Of a stretch of DNA of 24,920 bases, positions 1 through 5,906 are shown piece after piece (the first letter of the stretch is position 1; every line of letters begins with the position of its first letter). Below the pieces are notes generated by a model. That model was not told the origin of the DNA, searched no databases, and worked only from the letters and a program-made list of their open reading frames with translations. Made by a program: the position numbers and the translations under genes. Source of the stretch: DATKYV01 sp035528275 (lineage in GTDB: Bacteria > Acidobacteriota > Terriglobia > UBA7540); the NCBI GenBank assembly GCA_035528275.1, contig DATKYV010000232.1:1-24920 (forward strand). Reading direction: 5' to 3'.

Positions 1-1
1 G

Positions 2-1066
2 GTTTATTGCGAACCCATCGTCGCAGCGCTGGGCGCCGACCCGCTGCGCTACTACCTGATGCGCGATGTCCCGTTCGGCCAGGACTCGAGTTTCACCTAC
101 GACGGCCTGATCCGGCGTTACAACTCCGACTTGGCTAATGACCTCGGGAACCTCGCAAACCGAACCGTGACGATGGTGAATCGTTACCTCAATGGTGTCG
201 TCCCGGCGGCAATCTCCGGAGACACCGATCTGAGGGAAAGCGAGCGGGACCTGCTGGCGACTCAGGACTCTGCGTTGGAACGTATTCCCCTGCACTATGA
301 AAACAATGATTTTTCGCGCGCCCTGGAAGAACTCTGGCGCTTCGTTAGGGCAGTCAACCTGTACCTGACTGATACTCAGCCGTGGGCAATGGCCGAAGAC
401 GCGTCCCGGCGGGGTTCCCTGGGCAATGTTCTCCGCAGGGCTGCCAAGGCTCTACGCATCATCTCCGCTCTGACTTTTCCGGTGATGCCGGCCTCCATGC
501 AGAAGCTCTGGGAGCAGCTTGGCATGGAGGGGAAAGTGGAGGACGTGCGGCTGGATCAGCCGCATTGGGAGGATCTTCCGCCGGAAGTCCGCGTCGGAAA
601 GCCGGAGCCGATCTTCCCCCGCGTCGAAAGCGATGCAACCCTGAAGAGAATTCACGCACTGGCCGAAGCGGACCGGACCCGTGTTGAGGTGACGAAAAAC
701 AAGGAGGCTACGAAACCTGTGGATGCACCTGCTGAACAGAAGATTTCCATCGAGGACTTCGCCAAGGTCGAGATGCGGACGGGCGAGATTCGCTCCGCTG
801 AGCCGGTGCCCGGCGCGCAAAAACTCTTGAAGCTGATGGTGGACATCGGCTCGGAAGTCCGCCAGGTGGTTGCCGGCATTGCCGAGTACTACAAACCGGA
901 CGAGATCGTGGGAATGAAAGTTGTCCTGGTGACCAACCTGCAGCCGCGAAAGCTGCGCGGCGTGGAGTCCAACGGCATGATCGTCGCCGCCACGGTGGGC
1001 GAAGAAGGCCGGCCCGTGCTGGTCACATTCAAGGAAGATGTACCCAATGGAGCTCGGCTCAAGTGA
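2..1066 (+). CDS. metG: Methionyl-tRNA synthetase, C-terminal part (5' end outside window)
   Basis: This is the 3' portion of the enzyme that charges tRNA-Met. The frame is open from base 2, and the first visible residues (LGADPLRYYLMRD, then PFGQDSSFTYDGL) are the conserved end of the class I catalytic core of MetRS. An anticodon-binding helical domain follows (NSDLANDLGNLANR motif, about 150 residues). After a charged linker rich in Lys and Glu, the last ~105 residues form an EMAP/Trbp111-type tRNA-binding OB fold (FAKVEMRTGEI, VAGIAEYY, LQPRKLRGVESNGMI). The appended OB domain is typical of dimeric bacterial MetRS. The HIGH and KMSKS motifs lie upstream of the window. The first in-frame ATG, at 59, is internal and is not the real start. 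The stop is TGA at 1064-1066. Identification is firm. Confidence 0.97.
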   Translation, partial: VYCEPIVAALGADPLRYYLMRDVPFGQDSSFTYDGLIRRYNSDLANDLGNLANRTVTMVNRYLNGVVPAAISGDTDLRESERDLLATQDSALERIPLHYENNDFSRALEELWRFVRAVNLYLTDTQPWAMAEDASRRGSLGNVLRRAAKALRIISALTFPVMPASMQKLWEQLGMEGKVEDVRLDQPHWEDLPPEVRVGKPEPIFPRVESDATLKRIHALAEADRTRVEVTKNKEATKPVDAPAEQKISIEDFAKVEMRTGEIRSAEPVPGAQKLLKLMVDIGSEVRQVVAGIAEYYKPDEIVGMKVVLVTNLQPRKLRGVESNGMIVAATVGEEGRPVLVTFKEDVPNGARLK

Positions 1067-1078
1067 TTGATTCATTGG
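1066..1078. repeat. Left arm of a 13-bp inverted repeat between metG and tatD
   Basis: ATTGATTCATTGG at 1066-1078 is the exact reverse complement of CCAATGAATCAAT at 1218-1230. A second, imperfect copy of the left arm follows at about 1084-1094. The arms flank about 139 bp of intergenic DNA, and the right arm lies in a tandem array. I cannot assign a function. The distance is too large for an ordinary terminator stem. Confidence 0.7.
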
Positions 1079-1186
1079 CTCACTGATTCATTGATCCATT
1101 AACCTTAAGACGGAACGAAGGTCATGCGGCGGACCCAGTCACATGGGAAACGCGCGCAACATGACGAACGCGCGTGGTGAATGCTT

Positions 1187-1235
1187 CAATGATTCAATGG
1201 CCCAATGATTCAATGGCCCAATGAATCAATGGACC
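1187..1235. repeat. Tandem 16-bp repeat, about three copies, running into the tatD start
   Basis: The unit CAATGATTCAATGGCC occurs at 1187-1202 and again at 1203-1218. A third, diverged copy (CAATGAATCAATGGAC) starts at 1219. The array supplies several ATG triplets, including the likely tatD start codon at 1229. It therefore overlaps the translation initiation region of the next gene. Confidence 0.8.
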
Positions 1236-2014
1236 AATTCCTGCTTGACTCTCACGCCCACCTGGATGACTCAGCGTTTGATACGGACCGCGACGCGGTC
1301 ATCGAACGCGCCCGCGCCGCCGGCATCTCGCGGATTCTGACCATCGGTGGAGGCACTGCACCGGGGACTCTCGGCGCTGCTCTTTCCATTGCCGAGCAAC
1401 ACGACTGGATCTACGCGACGGTGGGGATCCATCCTCATGAGGCCCGTCATTTCAGCGATGCGCATGGCGATGAAATCCGCGTCCTGGCCAAAAATCCCAA
1501 GGTGCTGGCCATCGGTGAAATCGGTTTGGATTATTTCTACGACCATTCCCCGCGCGAGACTCAGCGGGGGGTCCTGATTCGACAACTCGAGTTGGCCCGC
1601 GAACTGAAGCTTCCGGTGGTGATCCATTGCCGGGACGCTTGGGGCGATCTACGCCAAGTCGTCTCCGATCACTGGAGCTCGTCAGGTCTGGGTGGAATTC
1701 TCCATTGCTTCTCCGGCAGCCGAGACGACGCTTTCCGATTTCTGGAGGGGGGGTTTCTGATCTCCTTCGCCGGCAACGTGACTTTCAAGAAGGCGGAGGA
1801 CCTGCGCGCTGTGGCGCGTGAGGTCCCTGCGGACCGAGTCCTCGCCGAGACGGACAGCCCGTACCTTGCGCCGGTTCCGTTCCGCGGCAAACGCAACGAG
1901 CCTGCCCACGTCCGTGAGACGGTGCGCCTTCTGGCCGGCTTGCGGAACATGACCGAAGAGGAATTGGGACTTCAGATTCAGCGCAACTTTTCCGCCCTTT
2001 TTTCTCTGACCTAG
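1229..2014 (+). CDS. tatD: TatD-family metal-dependent deoxyribonuclease
   Basis: Predicted TIM-barrel metallohydrolase of the TatD/YcfH family, acting as a 3'-5' DNA exonuclease or related phosphoesterase in the cytoplasm. The metal ligands are visible in order: DSHAHLD at the N-terminus (two His), GEIGLDYF (Glu), VIHCRDA (His), LHCFSG (His) and ETDSPYLAP (Asp). Length is 261 residues, normal for the family. An upstream in-frame ATG at 1205 would add eight residues encoded by the tandem repeat. I prefer ATG 1229 because homologues begin a few residues before the HAH motif. No clear Shine-Dalgarno is visible because the repeat occupies that position. It lies 162 bp downstream of metG; a metG-tatD order is common in bacteria. 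Confidence 0.93.
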   Translation: MDQFLLDSHAHLDDSAFDTDRDAVIERARAAGISRILTIGGGTAPGTLGAALSIAEQHDWIYATVGIHPHEARHFSDAHGDEIRVLAKNPKVLAIGEIGLDYFYDHSPRETQRGVLIRQLELARELKLPVVIHCRDAWGDLRQVVSDHWSSSGLGGILHCFSGSRDDAFRFLEGGFLISFAGNVTFKKAEDLRAVAREVPADRVLAETDSPYLAPVPFRGKRNEPAHVRETVRLLAGLRNMTEEELGLQIQRNFSALFSLT

Positions 2015-2102
2015 GATCGCGCTCCCTTTTCGGGTGATTCACCGGCATCCGAGTGCAAGCCAGCCGCCGCGAGCCGCGCCCGGACCGGTCCAGGGCTGTG
2101 AC

Positions 2103-2117
2103 GCGCGAAGTTCGCGC
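2103..2117 (+). terminator. Possible weak intrinsic terminator after tatD
   Basis: A perfect 7-bp inverted repeat (GCGCGAA / TTCGCGC) with a very tight centre is followed by TTTCCTT. It sits about 90 bp after the tatD stop and before the next gene. The T-run is short and the loop would have to open, so this is only a candidate. Confidence 0.3.
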
Positions 2118-2229
2118 TTTCCTTCCGTCATCTTTTGTGGGACTATGTTCTATCTAGGCAAGGTTTTCCGATTCTGAGATTCAATCTCAAAAAGGGCTCA
2201 GACGCAGACTGCGGCTGGAGAAACAGGGC

Positions 2230-3222
2230 TTGGCTTCCATCAAGAACTTGACCGGCAAGGAAATCTTTGATCTGGTCCGCTCCGATCTGCAGAAGGTGGA
2301 GGAGGACTTCTGCCAGCTGAGTGTTTCCAGTGTTCCCGCCATCACCGAAATCGGCCAATACCTGCAAGTGAGCGGCGGCAAGCGCCTGAGGCCGGCCCTT
2401 GTCTTGCTGGGCAGTAAACTGGCGGGGTACGAGGGTCCGGCGGCGGTCCGGCTCGGGGCGGTTGTCGAGCTCATCCACACCGCCACTCTGGTCCACGACG
2501 ACGTCATCGACGAAGCCGATACGCGGCGCGGACGCCCCTCCACCAATTCCCGCTGGGGCAACCATATCAGTGTTCTGGCCGGCGACTGGCTCTACATGCA
2601 GGCTTTCAACGTCGCGCTGACCGAGCGGAGCTTCAAGATTCTCGACCTGCTGATCGGCGTGACCCAGGTCATGGTTGAAGGCGAGCTCCTTCAGTTGACG
2701 CAGCTCCATCGTCTCGATGTGACCGAAGACCAATACTTTGATCTTTCCTATCGCAAGACGGCGTGCCTCTTCTCTGCCGCGCTTCGCCTGGGCCCGATTC
2801 TGGGGAAGATGCCTGAAGAGGAAGAGATGAAGCTGGGGTCCTACGGGGTCAATTTGGGTCTCGCTTTCCAGTTGGTGGACGACATGCTCGACTTCACGTC
2901 TTCCGAGGAGAAACTGGGCAAGCCCATCGGCAGCGACCTGCGGGAAGGCAAGGTGACCCTGCCTCTCATCTACCTTCTTCAAAGATGCCGGCCCGATGAA
3001 GCAAGAATTGTATCGCGTGTCCTTGAAGAGCGGGGCTTTCACTCCGTGCAGTTCTTCGAGATTCTGGACCTCATTGAGCGCTACGGCGTGCTGCAGATGG
3101 CGCGCGATAAGGCCCTGCACCTGGCCGAGGAGGCGAAGAACTCCCTGGACGGGTTCCCTGACTCTCCTTACCGGGACGCGTTGAGATCGCTTCCGGAATT
3201 CATCGTCGAGCGCGAATCCTGA
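2230..3222 (+). CDS. Long-chain polyprenyl diphosphate synthase (IspB-like)
   Basis: Trans-isoprenyl diphosphate synthase that lengthens allylic diphosphates with isopentenyl diphosphate, most likely for the quinone side chain. Key motifs: GGKRLRP (residues 49-55, IPP binding), the first Asp-rich motif DDVID (90-94) in LVHDDVIDEADTRRG, and the second, DDMLD (217-221) in QLVDDMLDF, followed by KPIGSDLREGKVTLP. The residue five before the first Asp is a small Ala, which in this family fits long-chain products; chain length is inferred only. The start is TTG at 2230, and 330 residues is the usual size. The next gene follows after 22 bp, so co-transcription is likely. octaprenyl, heptaprenyl or solanesyl product specificity cannot be read from the sequence. 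Confidence 0.93.
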   Translation: MASIKNLTGKEIFDLVRSDLQKVEEDFCQLSVSSVPAITEIGQYLQVSGGKRLRPALVLLGSKLAGYEGPAAVRLGAVVELIHTATLVHDDVIDEADTRRGRPSTNSRWGNHISVLAGDWLYMQAFNVALTERSFKILDLLIGVTQVMVEGELLQLTQLHRLDVTEDQYFDLSYRKTACLFSAALRLGPILGKMPEEEEMKLGSYGVNLGLAFQLVDDMLDFTSSEEKLGKPIGSDLREGKVTLPLIYLLQRCRPDEARIVSRVLEERGFHSVQFFEILDLIERYGVLQMARDKALHLAEEAKNSLDGFPDSPYRDALRSLPEFIVERES

Positions 3223-3244
3223 TCGCGGCTCGCTCCTGCCTGGC

Positions 3245-3829
3245 ATGAAACGCCGCCACGAGATCGAAATCAAGCTGGAAATTCAAAGTCTCCGTGAAAT
3301 CAAGCGCCGCCTGTTGGGCTTGGGCTTTCGCGTCACTGAGCCGCGGCACTTTGAGAGCAACACGCTGTTTGACTTCCCGGATTTGCGCTTGTGGAAGGCG
3401 CGATGCCTTCTGCGCCTGCGCCGGGCGGGGAAAACCTGGCTTCTGACGTTCAAGGGCGCTCCGTCCCCATCGCGGCGATACAAGGTGCGAAGAGAGATTG
3501 AAACTCGCCTGGAAGACGGCCGTATGGCCGAGGAGATTCTGGAAAGTCTGGGGTTGTCGCCGGCGTTCCGTTATGAGAAGTTCCGAACGGTTTATTCACC
3601 CGGTAGTCGGCAGGCAAGAGCCAGCAAAGGGCTGCTGGTTTGTGATGAAACACCCATCGGGAACTACCTGGAGCTCGAGGGTCCCCGGCGGTGGATTGAC
3701 GAGGTGGCGCGTCGATTGGGTTTTGGCACCCGAGATTACATCACCGCCAGCTATGCTTCGCTGCACCGCCAGAGGTGTCTGACGCGCGGGGAAAGGCCGG
3801 GAGACATGGTTTTCAAACGCAAATCCTGA
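3245..3829 (+). CDS. CYTH-domain protein (CyaB / class IV adenylate cyclase-like)
   Basis: 194-residue protein of the CYTH superfamily, whose members act on triphosphate substrates inside an eight-stranded tunnel. The hallmark ExExK motif is at the N-terminus (EIEIKLEI, residues 6-13). Further family features are RLRRAGKTWLLTFKGAP (basic tunnel residues), RREIETRL and the late YIELEGP-like stretch NYLELEGP with Asp and Glu metal ligands. Members include CyaB-type adenylate cyclases, thiamine triphosphatases and inorganic triphosphatases; the exact activity cannot be chosen here. It is probably in an operon with the polyprenyl synthase (22-bp gap). Its 3' end is followed directly by the tatA promoter. 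Confidence 0.85.
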   Translation: MKRRHEIEIKLEIQSLREIKRRLLGLGFRVTEPRHFESNTLFDFPDLRLWKARCLLRLRRAGKTWLLTFKGAPSPSRRYKVRREIETRLEDGRMAEEILESLGLSPAFRYEKFRTVYSPGSRQARASKGLLVCDETPIGNYLELEGPRRWIDEVARRLGFGTRDYITASYASLHRQRCLTRGERPGDMVFKRKS

Positions 3830-3858
3830 TTGGGTTTCGCTGAAAGTTGAGCTATACT
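3830..3858 (+). promoter_or_regulatory. Sigma-70-type promoter for tatA
   Basis: TTGGGT at 3830-3835 and TATACT at 3853-3858 are separated by exactly 17 bp. The -35 box begins one base after the stop codon of the upstream gene. The predicted transcript start (about 3865) leaves a leader of about 45 nt before the tatA ATG. Confidence 0.6.
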
Positions 3859-3911
3859 GGTTGTCACTGCTCCACGCAACGTCACAAGCTGCCGGGCAGG
3901 GAGGATGGAAT

Positions 3912-4124
3912 ATGCCGCTAGGTTTTATTGGAGAGGGGCTGCTTCAGCCGACCCATATCTTCTTCATTCTGCTTATCGTCCTGCTCATTTTCGGGCCGGG
4001 TAAGCTGCCAGAACTGGGAAAGGGCCTGGGGAAGGGGATTCGGGAGTTCAAGGACGCCATCAGAGGCGCCGCCGCCGAAGAACCCCCGCAAAAGAAGTCT
4101 GAAGAGAAATCGGAACAGAAATAG
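3912..4124 (+). CDS. tatA: Sec-independent protein translocase subunit TatA/E
   Basis: Small membrane component of the twin-arginine translocation pore. The protein has a short N-terminal segment, one hydrophobic helix (HIFFILLIVLLIF), the diagnostic hinge FGPGKLPELGKGLGKGI and amphipathic helix REFKDAIRG, then a charged tail rich in Glu and Lys. The start is ATG 3912, preceded by GGGAGG at 3899-3904; a longer in-frame start at 3861 would add 17 residues ahead of a normal TatA N-terminus and overlap the promoter. At 70 residues it is a typical length. The window also holds a twin-arginine substrate remnant (at 20879), consistent with Tat use in this organism. tatC is not in the window. Confidence 0.93.
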   Translation: MPLGFIGEGLLQPTHIFFILLIVLLIFGPGKLPELGKGLGKGIREFKDAIRGAAAEEPPQKKSEEKSEQK

Positions 4125-4323
4125 GCCTGATACACTCCCTGATTTGCTCCCGAAAAGATCTTCCAGACCTCGTCCGAAGGCGCCCCAGAGCAACCAGACG
4201 AAAGCAGGAGAGCGGCGCGGAGTGTTGTAGCCCGCCCCAGACACTCGGACGTCGAGGTCGCTTGATAGACTTCAGGCCCGCGGGGCCGCTCGATACGTTC
4301 GCTGCCCTGTTCGGACGCCAGCG

Positions 4324-4353
4324 TTGACGGAAATCTCGGGCGTGTGTTATAAA
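4324..4353 (+). promoter_or_regulatory. Sigma-70-type promoter of tRNA-Asn
   Basis: TTGACG at 4324-4329 and TTATAAA at 4347-4353 (TATAAA from 4348) are spaced 17-18 bp apart, close to consensus. The predicted start is about 35 bp upstream of the mature tRNA 5' end, a usual arrangement. The 200 bp between tatA and this promoter contain no gene that I can see. Confidence 0.7.
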
Positions 4354-4394
4354 TTTCACGATAGCATCAGATGAGACTCACTGCGATTGCCCAT

Positions 4395-4469
4395 TCCTCG
4401 GTAGCTCAATGGTAGAGCATTCGGCTGTTAACCGAAGGGTTCCAGGTTCGAGTCCTGGCCGAGGAGCCA
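4395..4469 (+). tRNA. tRNA-Asn (anticodon GTT), CCA encoded
   Basis: A complete cloverleaf can be drawn. The acceptor stem is TCCTCGG (4395-4401) with CCGAGGA (4459-4465). The D arm is GCTC...GAGC. The anticodon stem is TTCGG (4420-4424) with CCGAA (4432-4436), around loop CTGTTAA with anticodon GTT at 4427-4429. The T arm is CCAGG TTCGAGT CCTGG. The discriminator is G, followed by an encoded CCA (4467-4469). The 3' half is duplicated 324 bp downstream, and a nuclease reading frame opens inside the tRNA. Confidence 0.97.
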
Positions 4470-4747
4470 AACCCTCTGATCTGTCGGCTGACTACTGCGT
4501 GTATGTTCTGCTCAACCCGCAAGGCAAGATTTACGTGGGCCACACCAATGATCTCGTCCGTCGTCTGACCCAGCACAACGACCCGGAGTATCGCGGCACT
4601 CTGCACACGAAACGGCACCCTGGCCCCTGGCGGCTGGTGCATCAAGAGGCGTTTCGAACTCGCGGTGAAGCGATGCGCCGGGAAAGGGAACTGAAGAGCG
4701 GGCGAGGTCGAGACTGGGTCCGGAAACAGCTTGCGTTCGGCTGTTAA
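4409..4747 (+). CDS. Small GIY-YIG nuclease (UPF0213-like) abutting tRNA-Asn
   Basis: The core from about 4493 is an 84-residue single-domain GIY-YIG nuclease. It carries the paired motif CVYVLLN...GKIYVGHT, the conserved Arg segment NDLVRRLTQHN and the family C-terminus with the catalytic-type Glu in EAMRRERELKSGRGRDWV. Homologues are stand-alone proteins of about 80-95 residues. The start is unclear. The frame opens at an ATG inside the tRNA (4409), so the first ~23 codons would be tRNA sequence. Between the tRNA and the domain only CTG 4481 is possible, and GTG 4499 falls inside the motif. The stop TAA (4745-4747) lies in a second copy of the anticodon-loop sequence. The real N-terminus is therefore uncertain, but the domain itself is clear. 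I infer that it is the nuclease of a small tRNA-associated mobile cassette. Confidence 0.85.
   Translation: MVEHSAVNRRVPGSSPGRGAKPSDLSADYCVYVLLNPQGKIYVGHTNDLVRRLTQHNDPEYRGTLHTKRHPGPWRLVHQEAFRTRGEAMRRERELKSGRGRDWVRKQLAFGC
4440..4477 (+). repeat. 38-bp direct repeat, copy 1 (3' half of tRNA-Asn plus 8 bp)
   Basis: This segment runs from the T-arm side of the variable region through the encoded CCA (4469) and eight bases beyond. It is identical over 38 bp to 4764-4801. It resembles the tRNA 3'-end duplications left by elements that integrate at tRNA genes. Confidence 0.95.
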
Positions 4748-4765
4748 TTCGTCGGCTGACGAATT
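4746..4765 (+). other. Perfect 8-bp hairpin replacing the anticodon arm in the partial tRNA copy
   Basis: AATTCGTC and GACGAATT flank a GGCT loop. The stem begins inside the stop codon of the GIY-YIG gene and ends at the start of the 38-bp repeat. Its centre, GTCGGCTGAC (4751-4760), also occurs at 4483-4492 next to copy 1. There is no T-run, so it is not a standard intrinsic terminator. Confidence 0.7.
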
Positions 4766-4801
4766 CCAGGTTCGAGTCCTGGCCGAGGAGCCAAACCCTC
4801 T
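4764..4801 (+). repeat. 38-bp direct repeat, copy 2 (orphan tRNA-Asn 3' half)
   Basis: Exact second copy of 4440-4477, including the T arm, the 3' acceptor strand, CCA and eight bases of flank. It has no 5' half: it is preceded by a hairpin (4746-4765) and by a 12-bp copy of the anticodon-loop region (4736-4747, identical to 4420-4431). It marks the right end of the putative cassette. Confidence 0.95.
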
Positions 4802-4890
4802 TAGTCTCTCCGGTCTCACCTTCTCTCCCTACCCGCAATCTCCGATTCCGCATGGAGCTTGATGTATCTGACCCATTCCGGATAGATACC

Positions 4891-4918
4891 TTGATTGCTA
4901 GTCGCCGCAACGTAGGAT
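4891..4918 (+). promoter_or_regulatory. Candidate promoter of the sigma/anti-sigma/CHAT operon
   Basis: TTGATT at 4891-4896 and TAGGAT at 4913-4918 have a 16-bp spacer. The start of transcription would fall near 4925, just ahead of a LacI-operator-like half (4929-4944). The rest of the 200-bp gap from 4802 shows no gene. Confidence 0.4.
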
Positions 4919-4981
4919 AGGATGCCGGGAGCGGATAACAATTCATTAAACTCTGGCGGGCTTTCTCCCTCCGCGACTTCC

Positions 4982-5000
4982 GCCCCAGAGAGGCTGGGGC
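4982..5000 (+). promoter_or_regulatory. Hairpin presenting the ribosome binding site of the sigma-factor gene
   Basis: GCCCCAG (4982-4988) and CTGGGGC (4994-5000) pair perfectly around loop AGAGG. The purine-rich loop and its flank (AGAGAGG, 4987-4993) are the only Shine-Dalgarno candidate for the TTG start at 5002, so initiation would depend on this stem-loop. Confidence 0.5.
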
Positions 5001-5001
5001 A

Positions 5002-5802
5002 TTGGACAGCGAACAGATCGCCCGAATTCTTGACGAGCTAAAGTCGGGCCGGGCAACTGGCGCTTGGGCCGAGTTTCTTCAGGCTTGCTCTCCCCTCATT
5101 CTGCATGTAGTTCAATCATTTCAACACGATGCCGATTCGATCGCGGACTGTTACCTTTATGTTTGCGAGCAGTCGTGTCGGAACAACTTCCGGCGACTAC
5201 TGCGATTCCGGCCGGACGGGCCGGCCAGCTTCTCCACCTGGCTGCAGGTCGTAGTGCACAATCTGTGTCTGGACTGGCGCCGCAAGCACTACGGCCGTGC
5301 CCGGCTCTTCGAGTCGATCGCCTAACTCCCGGCCTTGAACCAGGATGTCTTTCGATGCCTCTACGAGCAGGGACTGTCGGCCAGCGAAGCCGTCATCTCA
5401 TTGCGGTCGCAACATCCCCAGCTCACCAGCCAGCAGGTGGAGGACTGTCTGTAAAGTCTTTTCCGCTCTCTCAAGCCTCGTCAACGCTTTCTGCTGAGTC
5501 TCCGCCGGGCGATGGCGGGGTCGCCCGATGGCCTCACCGGTGAATCGGATGAAGCCGCCCTCCAGCAAGTCCCGGACCCACAGCCCGATGCCGAGAGACT
5601 TTTCATCCTCGAAGAGCAACGCGCATCTCTCGCCAGATCTGTTGCCCGGCTGGAGGACGTTGAGCGGCTGCTCATACGACTTCGGTTCGAACAAGGTTTG
5701 ACGCTCCAGCAGGTCGCCATAGTTGCGGGACTTCCCGATGCGCAAACCGCCGACCGGCGCATCAAGGCCATCCTTGGCCGGCTCAGGAAGGAAATGAGCT
5801 GA
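5002..5802 (+). pseudogene. Sigma-70-family RNA polymerase sigma factor, broken by two in-frame TAA codons
   Basis: A single frame from TTG 5002 to TGA 5802 gives a 266-position sigma-like product interrupted by TAA at 5323-5325 and 5452-5454. The first piece (107 residues) holds a region-2-like helix set (SIADCYLYVCEQ, ASFSTWLQVVVHNLCLDWRRK). The last piece (from about 5512) ends in a region-4 helix-turn-helix (LLIRLRFEQGLTLQQVAIVAGLPD...IKAILGRLRKEM). Frame and similarity continue across both stops without indels, so these are nonsense substitutions. Downstream lie an anti-sigma gene and a TPR-CHAT gene, a set seen together in Acidobacteriota-type genomes, which supports the assignment. No other route to a full-length protein is visible. 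A C-terminal fragment could in principle start at ATG 5512. Confidence 0.8.
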
Positions 5803-5906
5803 CAAAATTTGACGGAGGACGGAAAACCGAGATTGATGTCCGTGTATAGAAGTATAGAGAAGAGAAAGAGCTGAGTGAGGGTGGACCCGAACCTCTGAGG
5901 AGAAGC

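Noticed and set aside
1187..1235. CRISPR-like array
   Set aside because: The 16-bp units are directly adjacent with no spacers, and no cas gene is present.
4271..4283. GGCCCGCGGGGCC hairpin after tatA as a terminator
   Set aside because: Short stem and no T-run follows. It lies 150 bp after the gene in GC-rich DNA where such palindromes are common.
4406..4819. Minus-strand open frame across the tRNA and its copy, with a repeated peptide
   Set aside because: The repeated peptide is only the reverse reading of the duplicated tRNA 3' half. It has no domain and is antisense to the nuclease gene.
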